64,000 bases of DNA from Sulfurimonas sp. RIFOXYD12_FULL_33_39. Its GTDB lineage: Bacteria; Campylobacterota; Campylobacteria; Campylobacterales; Sulfurimonadaceae. Position numbers and translations under genes: made by a program. The stretch spans positions 79,831 to 143,830 of the forward strand of contig MICF01000011.1 in assembly GCA_001829785.1 (NCBI GenBank). The letters are read 5' to 3'. A model generated the notes under the pieces. It made no database searches. It saw nothing but the letters and a program-made list of their open reading frames with translations, and had not been told where the DNA came from. Positions 54,736 to 64,000 of this stretch are shown piece after piece. Each line of letters starts with the position of its first letter. Position 1 is the first letter of the stretch.

Positions 54736-55293
54736 TTATTTTAGCTGAAATTTTTTAATTGAATATTTTGAACTAACATCTTCTAGTGAGTTATTTAGTA
54801 AAAACTCAACAGCTTCACATGTAAATCTAATCCACTCACTTAGATGCTCCTGCTCATTTTTACTAAAATTACTTAAAACATAAGAGGCTACTTCGCCTTT
54901 ATGTTCAGGCTTTCCTATGCCCATTCTGATTCTTATATACTCTTTTGATATAGATTCATCCGTTGATTTGAGTCCGTTATGTCCGCCGTGTCCGCCACCT
55001 TTTTTAAAACGAAGAGCGCCAAAAGGCAAGTCTAAATCATCATGTATTACAACAACCTCATCAATTTTATAAAATTTTTTAACAGCGGCAATTGCAATGC
55101 CTGATAAATTCATAAAAGTAAGCGGTTTTAATAAAAAATGATTTGAAAACTTGAAAAGCTCGCCGTTAAATGACGATGATGATAGTTTTTGAGAATTTTG
55201 TCGTTTTACTAACTCGTCAACAACCATAAAACCTATGTTATGACGAGTATGTTCGTAGTTCGGGCCAGGATTACCCAGACCGACTATGAGCAT
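54736..55293 (-). CDS. pth: Peptidyl-tRNA hydrolase
   Basis: Releases tRNA from peptidyl-tRNA. 185 aa. Seen: VGLGNPGPNYEHTRHNIGF with the catalytic His, PLTFMNLSG, HDDLDLPFGALRFKKGGGHGGHNGL. Two bases after rplY. Confidence 0.97.
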   Translation of the reverse strand: MLIVGLGNPGPNYEHTRHNIGFMVVDELVKRQNSQKLSSSSFNGELFKFSNHFLLKPLTFMNLSGIAIAAVKKFYKIDEVVVIHDDLDLPFGALRFKKGGGHGGHNGLKSTDESISKEYIRIRMGIGKPEHKGEVASYVLSNFSKNEQEHLSEWIRFTCEAVEFLLNNSLEDVSSKYSIKKFQLK

Positions 55294-55295
55294 AA

Positions 55296-55832
55296 TTATT
55301 TAGCTTTTATTACACTTAGTACAGATACACGATCAGCATCTGTGAATGTAACATTTTCGATTTTTGCTATATCACGAACCATTTTAGCATCGCCTACATC
55401 CATTTTACTAACATCAACAACTATGCTATTTGGAACATTTTCTATAGCAGCTTTTACTCTTAAACGAGGTTTTGAAATATGCACAAGACCTTTGTTTTTA
55501 AGACCTACTGCATCGCCCTCAGGAACAACCGGCACATGATAATGAGTTAAAACGCCAGTTTGCGCTACCATCAAATCAACATGTAAAAGTTTACTTGTTA
55601 AAGGGTGTGCCTCATATGATTGAACAACAACATTCATCTCTTTTGCGCCTATTTTGATAGGAAACGCCAAAGTATCTTTGTTGCGAACAGTACGGATATA
55701 CTCGTTTTCTTTAAACGCAGCATGAATATTTTCAAGCCCTTTTCCGTAAATGTTTGCAATTAGATATCCATCACGGCGAAGTGCCTTCGTGCCCTTTTTG
55801 CCAATACTCTCTCTAATAATGCCTTCTAACAT
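55296..55832 (-). CDS. rplY: 50S ribosomal protein L25/general stress protein Ctc
   Basis: 5S rRNA-binding ribosomal protein of the long Ctc form, 178 aa: N-terminal L25 domain ([20 protein letters not shown]) and a C-terminal TL5-like domain ([20 protein letters not shown]). Coupled to pth. Confidence 0.95.
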   Translation of the reverse strand: MLEGIIRESIGKKGTKALRRDGYLIANIYGKGLENIHAAFKENEYIRTVRNKDTLAFPIKIGAKEMNVVVQSYEAHPLTSKLLHVDLMVAQTGVLTHYHVPVVPEGDAVGLKNKGLVHISKPRLRVKAAIENVPNSIVVDVSKMDVGDAKMVRDIAKIENVTFTDADRVSVLSVIKAK

Positions 55833-55898
55833 ATTAAATCCTTAATAAAAAATGTCCGCAATTATATCTATTTAAGCTTTAAGTGCAGTTAAACGACT

Positions 55899-57080
55899 CT
55901 ATTTTAAATCAAATACATCTTCGTTGTTTTTTGATTGATTTCTCTGCGGACTTGAACTTTCACTCATATTTATACTCTTTAGTCCATTAATTTTTAATTC
56001 TAAATTAGATGCGCTTGTTGCATATTCTCTTGCTCTGTCTCTTGTAATAATTCCTTGATTATATATATCAAAAATATGTTGGTCGAAGCTTTGAGATTTA
56101 TAGTACTCTCGCCCTTTTTCTATGGTATCTCGAATCTCATAATCACGATTTTCCAAAATCAATTTTTCAACCGTGGGTGTTTTTACTAAAATCTCCATAG
56201 CAGCAACTCTTCTATCATCTATGGTAGGAATGAGTCTTTGCGAAATTATCCCCTTTAGTACTCCGGCTAGTGAAAAACGAACACGATTTTGCTCTTCGTT
56301 TGGGAAGATAGCCACAATACGGTTGATTGTCTCTTTAGTATCTATTGTATGCAGGGTCGAGAGAACCAAATGTCCGGTATCTGCGGCATGAAGTGCTAGT
56401 TCAATTGTCTCACGGTCTCTCATTTCGCCCACAAGTATAATATCTGGATCCTCTCGCAGCGCAGCTCTTAATGCTCGTCCAAAAGAGATAGTATCCTGTC
56501 CGACTGAGCGTTGATTTATAATACAGCCTCTATCTTTATGAACAAACTCTATCGGATCCTCAATAGTAATAATATGCTTTTTTTGTGTTATGTTAATCTC
56601 ATTTATTATAGCAGCTAAAGTAGTTGATTTACCGCTACCTGTTGCGCCTGTAACTAGGATTAACCCCCTTGACTCTTTAGTAAATTCTCTTATTATTTCA
56701 GGATAATTCATCGCATCAATTGTAGGTACCTGCATTGGAATAGCACGAAACACGAAAGATGGCCCGTCTGTTTGAAAGAAAATATTTACACGAAAACGGT
56801 TAAGTTCATCAAACTGATAAACCAAATCAATCTCTTTATTATCCACAAACTCTATAAATCTGCTACGTAACATCTCTTTTGATAGAGTCATTGCATCTTC
56901 ATATGAGAAGATACTTCCTGAAAAAGGAATTATTGTCCCGTTAATTCTAGCCCTAATCCCGCTGTTTGCTTTAACATGTAAGTCACTTCCGCCGTTATCG
57001 ATTAGTTTTTTAAGATACCCTCTAATCTTTTCTAACTGTTCAAACGTTAATTTGCTTACATCCACTTCATTCTCAATCAT
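55899..57080 (-). CDS. pilT: PilT-type retraction ATPase (type IV pilus-like)
   Basis: Secretion ATPase of the PilT branch. 393 aa. Seen: GGSDLHVKANSGIRARING, Walker A VTGATGSGKSTTLA, Asp box TIEDPIEFVH, Walker B DIILVGEMRDRETI, and HTIDTKETINRI. C-terminal tail SSSPQRNQSKNNEDVFDLK is extra. No other pilus genes adjoin, so the machine it drives is elsewhere. Overlaps tal by four bases. Confidence 0.92.
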   Translation of the reverse strand: MIENEVDVSKLTFEQLEKIRGYLKKLIDNGGSDLHVKANSGIRARINGTIIPFSGSIFSYEDAMTLSKEMLRSRFIEFVDNKEIDLVYQFDELNRFRVNIFFQTDGPSFVFRAIPMQVPTIDAMNYPEIIREFTKESRGLILVTGATGSGKSTTLAAIINEINITQKKHIITIEDPIEFVHKDRGCIINQRSVGQDTISFGRALRAALREDPDIILVGEMRDRETIELALHAADTGHLVLSTLHTIDTKETINRIVAIFPNEEQNRVRFSLAGVLKGIISQRLIPTIDDRRVAAMEILVKTPTVEKLILENRDYEIRDTIEKGREYYKSQSFDQHIFDIYNQGIITRDRAREYATSASNLELKINGLKSINMSESSSPQRNQSKNNEDVFDLK

Positions 57081-58057
57081 AACGACTCCAATATATCCCT
57101 AAACGCGTCTTTAAAAGATTTTAATCCATCAGATATCTGCTTATCTAAAACAGCATCAAAGTCTATACCCAATCCTTCTATTTTTTTAAAATGTTCTTCT
57201 ATAATTTCGTTTGAAATCGGCAATGCACTAACTTTTTCCCCATTTGCATCAAAAGCTTTTATAGTATCTACGGGTGCCGTATTTACACTATTGTATGCCA
57301 AAAGTTTTTCTATATAGTAGTGTGGAGACAAAGAATCATCTTTTACACCGGTACTTGCAAAAAGAGTTCTGCACCCCTCAACATTCATCTCTTGTATCTT
57401 TGCATATATGTCGGCACTGTTATATATTCCGCTAAGTGCAGTCTCAACACCGCCTTTAGATAGTTCTTCATCCAAAGCCCTATCTACACGGCTTACAAAA
57501 ACACTTATTACGGTATCAACCTTTGAGCCATGTTTTGCGACACCCTCTTTAAAAGCTTTTGCACACGAGAGAGCTTGTTCTTTTTTAAATATAAGTGTTG
57601 CATTTACGGGGATACCTTTTGATGTCAGCTCAGCCATGGCGATATAACCGGCATCAGTCGCGGGGACTTTTATCATAACGTTTTTACGATTTATCTGCCC
57701 AAAAAGTCTCTCTCCCTCTGCAATAGTTGCTTCAGCATCATCGCAAAGAAACGGGTCAACTTCTATGCTTACATATCCGTCGTCATTTACATCATACAAA
57801 GGCTTTAATATATCTGCCGCTTTTTGTATATCGTATATTGCCACTGCTTCATACTTCTCTTTTGGAGCTAAAGAAGCTAGTGTTGAGAGTTGTTCCTTGT
57901 ATGCACTTGAATTTAATATAGCATTTTTAAAGATTGCAGGATTTGAAGTCGCTCCGTTTACTATTTTACTATCTATGAGTTCCTTAAACTCTTTATCTAA
58001 GTAGTCTCGCTCAATAAAATCAGCCCACAAAGAGAATTTTAAATCTTTTAAATACAT
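57077..58057 (-). CDS. tal: Transaldolase
   Basis: Pentose phosphate pathway enzyme. 326 aa. Seen: LWADFIERDYLDKEF, GATSNPAIFKNAI, and the Schiff-base Lys in RKNVMIKVPATDAGYIA; GIPVNATLIFKKEQAL and FVSRVDRALDEEL follow. A tail of about 90 residues completes the fold. Coupled to pilT. Confidence 0.94.
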   Translation of the reverse strand: MYLKDLKFSLWADFIERDYLDKEFKELIDSKIVNGATSNPAIFKNAILNSSAYKEQLSTLASLAPKEKYEAVAIYDIQKAADILKPLYDVNDDGYVSIEVDPFLCDDAEATIAEGERLFGQINRKNVMIKVPATDAGYIAMAELTSKGIPVNATLIFKKEQALSCAKAFKEGVAKHGSKVDTVISVFVSRVDRALDEELSKGGVETALSGIYNSADIYAKIQEMNVEGCRTLFASTGVKDDSLSPHYYIEKLLAYNSVNTAPVDTIKAFDANGEKVSALPISNEIIEEHFKKIEGLGIDFDAVLDKQISDGLKSFKDAFRDILESL

Positions 58058-58103
58058 ACATTAACCTTCATTTTTAAAAAAATTATATCTCATTTTTTAT
58101 ATT

Positions 58104-59042
58104 TTAGGGTAGATATACTTTATCCAAAAGCTCTTTATATTCACTTTTTACATCACTGTCAAGCGTAATTCCTCCGCCGCTTTTATACATGTAGCCTTTT
58201 TCTGTTTTTTCTACAAATCTTATCATTACCGCACTGTCTAATGTTTTTCCGTCATACACGCCAAACACTCCGCTAAAATATCCGCGCTCATACCCTTCAA
58301 CTTCATTAATTATATCCAGTGTGCTTTTTTTCGGCGCACCGCTTATACTTCCTGCCGGAAGAAGGGAATTTAAAATATCTCCTATTTTAGAGTGCCAATC
58401 GTCTCCTACATCTCCGCTTATATGTGAGCTTACATGTAGAAGTTTTTTCTCACCGGCTTCGATTTGGGTTATATATCTAAACTCTTCTACTTTAACATTT
58501 TTTGCAATAATTGATAAATCGTTTCTCAAAAGGTCAACTACCATAACATGTTCTGCCATCTCTTTTTGATTATTTAATATTATCTCTTTTGCATTTGGTA
58601 TTGATGCATCAATAGTACCTTTCATCGGATAAGTACTGATTTTTGACTCTTTTATTTGAATAAATTTCTCAGGTGAAAAACAGACAAATTCATCTTTATA
58701 TCTTAGTTTATAGTGGGCGTTTGAACACTTAAATATCTCTTTTAGCGAAAGGGTAGTTTTTATAGCTGTAGGCTGCGTTAAATTTAAAAGATAAGTATCG
58801 CCTGCTTTTATTTTTTCTATTACAAAATCAAACTTTTTTTTATACTCACTAAAGGAAACCGCTTTTTTTTCTAAAAAATCTACATGTAATTTTATAGGAT
58901 AATTTTCATCTATGCAAAACTCAATATCATGCGACTCAATCTCGTTTAGAGGTATAACTATTAAATTTTGGGCTTTAAAATCAGATATAAATAAAAAAGG
59001 TTCTTTTCTTTTTCCAAAAGAGTTTAAATCATCAAACGTCAT
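58104..59042 (-). CDS. pabB: Aminodeoxychorismate synthase component I (PabB-like)
   Basis: Chorismate-utilising enzyme of folate (p-aminobenzoate) synthesis. 312 aa, short because the N-terminal domain is trimmed. Seen: [46 protein letters not shown], and the catalytic end [22 protein letters not shown]. The PMKGTI motif and small size fit PabB better than TrpE. pabA and pabC are not adjacent. Overlaps pyrB by 11 bases. Confidence 0.88.
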   Translation of the reverse strand: MTFDDLNSFGKRKEPFLFISDFKAQNLIVIPLNEIESHDIEFCIDENYPIKLHVDFLEKKAVSFSEYKKKFDFVIEKIKAGDTYLLNLTQPTAIKTTLSLKEIFKCSNAHYKLRYKDEFVCFSPEKFIQIKESKISTYPMKGTIDASIPNAKEIILNNQKEMAEHVMVVDLLRNDLSIIAKNVKVEEFRYITQIEAGEKKLLHVSSHISGDVGDDWHSKIGDILNSLLPAGSISGAPKKSTLDIINEVEGYERGYFSGVFGVYDGKTLDSAVMIRFVEKTEKGYMYKSGGGITLDSDVKSEYKELLDKVYLP

Positions 59043-59907
59043 AAATTAATTTTTTAAGCACTGCCATTCTGATAGCTACACCATTTGAAACTTGTTCCAG
59101 CACTTTGCATCTATTATCGGCTAAAAGAGCGTCACAAATATCTATATTTCTGTGAACCGGTCCGGGATGAAGAAGTATTATGTCTCTATCTCCTACTAAC
59201 TCCGTCGTTATACAAAAATCACTTGCATAATCTTTTAGCGAAGCATAAGTCTGAGATGAGTGTCTCTCTGTCTGAGTTCTAAGACTCATAATAGCATCGA
59301 CTTCATCAATTATTTCATTTATATAGTGAGTTGTTCTTAGATTGGTTTTTGGCAAAAATTGCGGAGGAGCGACTAAAATAACCTCCATCCCGAATCTTGT
59401 CAAAAGCTCTATATTTGAGTTTGCAACTCTTGAGTTTTTTATATCTCCTACTATCGCTATTTTTTTTCCTTTAACATCTTTGAAATGTTTTTTAAGAGTA
59501 AAAAGGTCTAAAAGCGCTTGAGTAGGATGTGCATGTGCACCGTCTCCAGCATTTATAATCGAAGCTTTTGTGTGGTTTGATAATATTTTCGGCACACCTG
59601 AATTTTGATGTCGCACAATTATCGCATGAGGATTCATAGCATCTAAATTCATTGCAGTATCAACCAAAGTCTCGCCTTTTTTAGTCGAACTATTTGCCAC
59701 ATCAAGATGAACAATCTCGGCACCTAGTCTTTTTGCGGCTATCTCAAAAGAGCTTCTGGTTCTTGTAGAGTTTTCAAAAAAGAGTGTAATTATAATTTTG
59801 TCTTTTAAGATTCTATCAAATCTGCCATCACTAAAGACTCTTGCATCTTCTAAAATCAACTCTATCTCTTGAAGTGTAAAATCATCCGTACGAATCAAAT
59901 GCTTCAT
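59032..59907 (-). CDS. pyrB: Aspartate carbamoyltransferase, catalytic chain
   Basis: Second step of pyrimidine synthesis. 291 aa. Carbamoyl-phosphate motif [20 protein letters not shown] and the aspartate loop [11 protein letters not shown] are present. No pyrI regulatory chain adjoins, so this is a catalytic trimer. Confidence 0.97.
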   Translation of the reverse strand: MKHLIRTDDFTLQEIELILEDARVFSDGRFDRILKDKIIITLFFENSTRTRSSFEIAAKRLGAEIVHLDVANSSTKKGETLVDTAMNLDAMNPHAIIVRHQNSGVPKILSNHTKASIINAGDGAHAHPTQALLDLFTLKKHFKDVKGKKIAIVGDIKNSRVANSNIELLTRFGMEVILVAPPQFLPKTNLRTTHYINEIIDEVDAIMSLRTQTERHSSQTYASLKDYASDFCITTELVGDRDIILLHPGPVHRNIDICDALLADNRCKVLEQVSNGVAIRMAVLKKLIYDV

Positions 59908-59943
59908 ATAAATCCTCTGTTATTTTTAATCTTTGCGGGAATT

Positions 59944-60597
59944 TTATCTATTTGGCAAATTATACAAGACATCACATATAATATCAATATCGCGAGCTAT
60001 TTTTAAAACCTTTTGCCCGGTTTTTAAAAAATAGGGTTCCGATGTCTCTGCAAAGCTCTTCTCGCTATCCTTGCAGTTAAATGCGATTGCAAACGGTATA
60101 TTATTACCCTCAAGTGCTTTTTTACTTAAAAGGGTATCGTTAATGCAACCAAGTGAGCAGTGCGTAACCAAAAGTGCAACTGCATCTAGTTTTGAGATTA
60201 AATCAATCATCATGTACTTTTCATCAATGGGAACATATAATCCGCCTGCACCTTCGATTATTACGATGTCGCATGAGTTTTCAAGCTCTTCAAGTTTAAG
60301 CAATATTTTTCCGATATCAAGAGGCGTATTGCCTGAAGCTACATATGGTGCTGCAGGAAGGGCATAAGTAATAGGAACAATATCTTCAACTTCTAGGGAC
60401 CATAGCTTTGGATTTAGTTCTTTAACACACTCCAACAGCTCTTCACCATCAGCAGGGTAATCTACTACGCCTGTTTCTATCGGCTTAATAACACCTACCT
60501 TTAGCCCTCTGGATGCAAACTCTTTTAACAAAAGTTTTGTCGTATATGTTTTCCCGATGTCCGTATTTGTTGCTGTTACAAAAATTCTTTTAGCCAT
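59944..60597 (-). CDS. bioD: Dethiobiotin synthetase
   Basis: ATP-dependent ring closure of DAPA to dethiobiotin. 217 aa. P-loop VTATNTDIGKTYTTKLLL, then KPIETGV and IEGAGGLYVPID. The only biotin gene in the window. Divergent from clpS with 60 bases between. Confidence 0.95.
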   Translation of the reverse strand: MAKRIFVTATNTDIGKTYTTKLLLKEFASRGLKVGVIKPIETGVVDYPADGEELLECVKELNPKLWSLEVEDIVPITYALPAAPYVASGNTPLDIGKILLKLEELENSCDIVIIEGAGGLYVPIDEKYMMIDLISKLDAVALLVTHCSLGCINDTLLSKKALEGNNIPFAIAFNCKDSEKSFAETSEPYFLKTGQKVLKIARDIDIICDVLYNLPNR

Positions 60598-60614
60598 AGT
60601 TGTCTCAATTTTGT

Positions 60615-60620
60615 TATAAT
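60615..60620 (+). promoter_or_regulatory. Putative -10 box for the clpS operon
   Basis: TATAAT 38 bases before the clpS ATG; a Fur-box-like TGAGAAT-C-ATTATAG (60636-60650) lies between it and the start, but is likely chance in AT-rich DNA. Confidence 0.4.
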
Positions 60621-60657
60621 TTATAAACTGTTAAATGAGAATCATTATAGGAAAATT

Positions 60658-60957
60658 ATGGCAACAAATATAGATTTAGAAGTTATAAACGAGATATCGA
60701 TTAAGGATCCTAAAAAATATAAAGTTTTATTATTAAATGACGACTATACTATTATGGAGTTTGTTATAGATGTTTTGAAGAGTGTATTTCATAAAAGTCC
60801 ACAAGAAGCCGAAGCGGTAATGCTTGAGATACATAAAAATGATAAAGGTGTTTGCGGAATTTATACTCATGAAATTGCCGAAACAAAAGTGATGCAAGTT
60901 CATAAAAAAGCAAGAGATAGCGGTTTTCCGCTTAAAGCCGAAATGGAGGAAGAGTAA
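60658..60957 (+). CDS. clpS: ClpS adaptor (N-degron recognition)
   Basis: Delivers proteins with N-terminal Leu, Phe, Trp or Tyr to ClpA. 99 aa, with DDYTIMEFVIDVLKSVFHKS and THEIAETKVMQVHKKARDSG. Stop overlaps the clpA start (TAATG). Aat, which adds the N-degron, is the third gene. Confidence 0.97.
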   Translation: MATNIDLEVINEISIKDPKKYKVLLLNDDYTIMEFVIDVLKSVFHKSPQEAEAVMLEIHKNDKGVCGIYTHEIAETKVMQVHKKARDSGFPLKAEMEEE

Positions 60958-63149
60958 TGATTAGTTACTCATTAAATGAAGTTTTTCAAAAATCAATTCT
61001 TTTTGCAAAAGAGTTAAAGCATGAATATATTACGGTTGAACATGTATTTTATCAACTCTTAAACTCCCCTGAAGGTGCAAGAATTATTTTTACATGTGGC
61101 GGGGATGTCCAAAAGATGAAAGAACTTATAAAACAGCACATCTATTCAAACTCTAGCAAACTTCCACAAAATATAGATGAAGAGCCATATGAAAGCGTTG
61201 CGCTTTCAAGACTGATAGACAGAATGATAAAGCATATCCAAAGTTCTGGACAAAGTAGTGCAGACATTGGCGATTTGATTGTTGCTATGTATGATGAAGA
61301 AAACTCTTTTGCTTACATGTTGTTACAAGAGTATCAAATTTCAAGACTTGATATTTTAGAAACAATTTCGCACACGGACAAGCAAAACAGTGGCGACGAA
61401 AAAGAGTCATATCTTCAAAAATACTCTATAAATCTGCTTAAAAAAGCTAAAGAAGGCAAGATTGACCCCGTTATAGGGCGAGACGATGAAATACAAAGGG
61501 TTACTCAAATTTTATGTCGCAGAAAGAAAAATAACCCAATTTTAGTCGGAGAAGCAGGTGTAGGCAAAACTGCTATTGCCGAGGGTCTGGCACTAAATAT
61601 AGTTGCACATAAAGTTCCTCAAATTATACAAAACTCAGAACTTTTCGCACTTGATTTAGGTGCGATGCTAGCAGGTACAAAATACAGAGGAGATTTTGAA
61701 AAAAGACTAAAAGGTGTTATGGATGAGTTAAAATTTATTCCAAATTCCATTTTATTTATTGACGAAATTCATACTCTTATCGGAGCAGGTGCAACTGGCG
61801 GAACTATGGACGCGGCAAATCAGCTAAAACCTGCACTTGCTTCAGGAGAGTTAAAATGTATGGGTGCAACAACTTTTGCAGAGTATAGAAACGGTTTTGA
61901 AAAAGATAAAGCTCTAAGCAGAAGATTTTCAAAAGTTGATGTTAATGAACCCTCTATAAAGGCGACTTACAAAATTTTAAAAGGGCTAAAAAGCAGGTAT
62001 GAAGCTCATCATGACGTAACCTTTACCGATAAAGCCTTAAAAAGTGCGATTGATTTGTCAAAAAGATATATAACAGATAAATTTCTGCCTGATAAAGCAA
62101 TTGACCTTATCGATGAAACTGCGGCATCCTTTCATCTAAAAAACAAGAAAAAAAGAGTAGTAAGCTCATCCGATATACAAAATACTATCTCTAAAATGTT
62201 AGGTACTTCAAACTCAAAAGTAACTAAAAATGTAACAGAATCTCTTATTAACCTTGAAGAAAATTTACGAAAAAAAGTGATAGGACAAGATATTGCGGTT
62301 GCGGAGGTCACAAAAGCTATAAAAATATCAAAAGCTGGGCTCACACCTCCAAATAAACCTATCGCTTCGTTTCTGTTTTCAGGTCCCACCGGTGTCGGTA
62401 AAACAGAACTAGCACTATCTCTTAGTCAGATACTAGGTATAAATTTTGAGAGATTTGACATGAGCGAATACATGGAAAAACATGCAATAAGCAGGCTTGT
62501 CGGAGCACCTCCAGGCTATGTAGGGTATGAACAAGGAGGGTTATTAACCGAAGCAATAAAAAGACACCCTTATTCTGTGTTGCTTTTAGATGAGATTGAA
62601 AAAGCACATCCCGATTTGGTCAACATTTTACTTCAGATTATGGATAATGCCACTCTAACCGATAACAACGGATATAAGGCAAATTTTCAAAATGTAATTT
62701 TAATTATGACTTCAAATATAGGGGCAAATGCCAGAAATGTAATGGGATTTAATAAAGATAGTTCTTTATCAAAAAATGAAGAGTTAAAATCATTTTTTAC
62801 ACCGGAATTTAGAAACAGACTAAGTGCCGTAATAGAGTTTAAACAACTAGATAATGAGGTAATAAAAGGCATAGTTAGTAAATTTATAGATGAGCTAAAC
62901 AGCGACCTTAAAAAAAGAAAGATTACAGTGTCAATTTCTCAAAAAGCAATAGAATTTATAGCAAATAGTGCATACTCTCCTGAAATGGGAGCAAGACCTA
63001 TTAAGCGATATATTGCGGACAACATTACAAACAAGTTAAGTGATGAAATTCTATTTGGCAGACTTAAGGGTGGTGGCAGCGTAAATGTCTCTTTTAATAA
63101 AAAACTCATTTTAAAATTCAAAGAGCTTGAGCTTGTTGAAATTGTGTAA
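60957..63149 (+). CDS. clpA: ClpA unfoldase of the ClpAP protease
   Basis: Hexameric AAA+ unfoldase for ClpP. 730 aa. N-domain with [13 protein letters not shown], first AAA module with [36 protein letters not shown], and second with [18 protein letters not shown] and [20 protein letters not shown]. The M-domain of ClpB is absent, and the ClpP-contact loop region after NVMGFNKDS is short. Lies between clpS and aat. Confidence 0.97.
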   Translation: MISYSLNEVFQKSILFAKELKHEYITVEHVFYQLLNSPEGARIIFTCGGDVQKMKELIKQHIYSNSSKLPQNIDEEPYESVALSRLIDRMIKHIQSSGQSSADIGDLIVAMYDEENSFAYMLLQEYQISRLDILETISHTDKQNSGDEKESYLQKYSINLLKKAKEGKIDPVIGRDDEIQRVTQILCRRKKNNPILVGEAGVGKTAIAEGLALNIVAHKVPQIIQNSELFALDLGAMLAGTKYRGDFEKRLKGVMDELKFIPNSILFIDEIHTLIGAGATGGTMDAANQLKPALASGELKCMGATTFAEYRNGFEKDKALSRRFSKVDVNEPSIKATYKILKGLKSRYEAHHDVTFTDKALKSAIDLSKRYITDKFLPDKAIDLIDETAASFHLKNKKKRVVSSSDIQNTISKMLGTSNSKVTKNVTESLINLEENLRKKVIGQDIAVAEVTKAIKISKAGLTPPNKPIASFLFSGPTGVGKTELALSLSQILGINFERFDMSEYMEKHAISRLVGAPPGYVGYEQGGLLTEAIKRHPYSVLLLDEIEKAHPDLVNILLQIMDNATLTDNNGYKANFQNVILIMTSNIGANARNVMGFNKDSSLSKNEELKSFFTPEFRNRLSAVIEFKQLDNEVIKGIVSKFIDELNSDLKKRKITVSISQKAIEFIANSAYSPEMGARPIKRYIADNITNKLSDEILFGRLKGGGSVNVSFNKKLILKFKELELVEIV

Positions 63150-63155
63150 GAGTAC

Positions 63156-63854
63156 ATGTTTAATATGATTCCAAAACTTCTAAAACATGAACTTACTTTT
63201 CCTAGCCCTAACGATGCCAATGAAGACGGCATAGTTGCATGGGGAGGAGACTTAAGTCCATCAAGGCTTATTCGTGCTTATCAAAACGGAATATTTCCTT
63301 GGTATGGAAAAAATGACCCAATAATTTGGTGGTCAACAAATCCAAGACTTATTATGGAACTTGATGATTTTAAATTAAGCCGTTCACTCAAAAAAAGTAT
63401 GAAAAAATTTGAGTATAAATTCGATTCTAACTTTATAGAAGTTATAAATAACTGTAGCAAAACAAAAAGAGATAATCAAGTCGGAACATGGATACAATCG
63501 GAGATAATTGAAGCCTACTCCGTTTTACATGATATGGGAATTGCTCATAGCGTAGAGAGCTATCTTGATGGAGAGCTAGTTGGCGGCCTTTACGGCTTAA
63601 CAATTGGAAAAGTTTTTTGTGGAGAATCTATGTTTTCATTAATAAACGATGCTTCAAAATCTGCCTATGCTATTTTAATTACTCATTTAAAAAATTGGGG
63701 ATATGATTTTATAGATTGTCAGGTGCCGACAAATCATCTAAAAAGCTTGGGTGCGAAAGAGGTTGAGCGAGAATATTTTTTAAATAGATTATATAAAGTA
63801 AATATGGATATAATAAATCATAAATGGGCTATAGAAGATTCTCTCGTAGATTAA
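63156..63854 (+). CDS. aat: Leucyl/phenylalanyl-tRNA-protein transferase
   Basis: Adds Leu or Phe to proteins with basic N-termini, making them ClpS substrates. 232 aa. Seen: FPSPNDANEDGIVAWGGDLS-like TFPSPNDANEDGIVAWGG, IFPWYGKNDPIIWWSTNPR, and GGLYGLTIGKVFCGESMFS. Six bases after clpA. An ATG at 63165 is a less likely alternative start. Confidence 0.95.
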   Translation: MFNMIPKLLKHELTFPSPNDANEDGIVAWGGDLSPSRLIRAYQNGIFPWYGKNDPIIWWSTNPRLIMELDDFKLSRSLKKSMKKFEYKFDSNFIEVINNCSKTKRDNQVGTWIQSEIIEAYSVLHDMGIAHSVESYLDGELVGGLYGLTIGKVFCGESMFSLINDASKSAYAILITHLKNWGYDFIDCQVPTNHLKSLGAKEVEREYFLNRLYKVNMDIINHKWAIEDSLVD

Positions 63855-63858
63855 ATAT

Positions 63859-63875
63859 ACAGTAAATTTTACTGT
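63859..63875 (+). terminator. Weak hairpin downstream of aat
   Basis: ACAGTAAA-T-TTTACTGT, a perfect 8-bp palindrome five bases after the aat stop. Followed by TAAGTTTCATATTG rather than a T-run, so only a possible terminator. Confidence 0.4.
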
Positions 63876-63950
63876 TAAGTTTCATATTGATTTGATTTAT
63901 TTGTTAGTTATGGATTGATGATTTGTAGTAAGTAAAGAAGAAATGATCAA

Positions 63951-64000
63951 CTAGGCAGCGACCTACGTTTCCAATCCTGCAAGGATCAGTATTATCAGCG
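63951..64000 (-). rRNA. rrf: 5S ribosomal RNA, 3' part (cut by window edge)
   Basis: Read on the minus strand, the last 50 bases are CGCTGATAATACTGATCCTT... GGAAACGTAGGTCGCTGCC, the 3' half of a bacterial 5S rRNA. The 3' end is near 63951. The rest of the rRNA operon would lie to the right. Downstream on the minus strand is T-rich (CATTTCTTCTTTACTTACT). Confidence 0.85.

Noticed and set aside
59944..60657. tRNA or small RNA in the bioD-clpS gap
   Set aside because: The gap is 60 bases and holds only promoter-like sequence; no cloverleaf or stable hairpin seen.

Overview
The window is a compact chromosomal segment of about one-third G+C from a Campylobacterota (Epsilonproteobacteria) bacterium, most likely a Sulfurimonas-like sulfur oxidiser. 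The case rests on gene order more than on any single gene. ctpA-purC-purS-purQ-(unknown)-plsC-crcB, rplY-pth-lptF/G-lysA-HAD-pheA-hisC-fliF-fliG-fliH-dxs, and clpS-clpA-aat follow the order I know from Campylobacter jejuni. A Tat-exported molybdoenzyme operon, NosL-type and hemerythrin genes and many small thiol proteins fit a free-living respiratory lifestyle. The species call is inference.

Layout. 1-370: 5' end of ilvC. 480-9 kb: the rpmH-rnpA-yidD-yidC-khpB-mnmE-ruvX block on the minus strand, preceded by clpB, whose promoter overlaps an HspR-type (HAIR) operator. 9-14.8 kb: a nitroreductase, a D-cysteine desulfhydrase-like enzyme, a PEB4-like chaperone, nth, cmoA and fba. 14.9-18.3 kb: a FapA-like protein with a coiled-coil partner, a small Xre regulator pair behind an iterated AT-rich region, and an HU gene. 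18.4-21.8 kb: periplasmic cyclophilin, PiT phosphate transporter, NosL-like lipoprotein and membrane-anchored thioredoxin. 21.9-26.9 kb: a three-gene molybdopterin/iron-sulfur/NrfD complex. 27-31 kb: hemerythrin, a 12-TM heme-copper-oxidase-like protein, aroK, a thioredoxin-like protein and hisD in one apparent operon. 31.2-36.3 kb: the ctpA-pur-plsC-crcB operon. 36.3-44 kb: the most accessory part, with an orphan ABC ATPase, a dimeric dUTPase, a small Cys-rich protein, a PatB/MalY C-S lyase, a KilA-N protein, an unknown Gly/Asn-motif protein, ovoA and pgeF. 44-60.6 kb: a long minus-strand core block (dxs, flagellar basal body genes, amino-acid biosynthesis, pth, rplY, pilT, tal, pabB, pyrB, bioD). 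60.6-63.9 kb: clpS-clpA-aat, the bacterial N-degron pathway. The last ~50 bases are the 3' end of a minus-strand 5S rRNA, so an rRNA operon lies beyond the right edge.

The most notable points are: a candidate complete ovothiol pathway (OvoA plus a nearby PLP C-S lyase) split by a two-gene KilA-N insertion; strong over-representation of the palindrome TACATGTA in all three reading frames; an rnpA reading frame that overlaps rpmH and has no ATG, GTG or TTG start at the expected place; and an unusually large molybdoenzyme of uncertain substrate. No stretch over 300 bases lacks a gene. I saw no tRNA, CRISPR array, insertion sequence or clear prophage.
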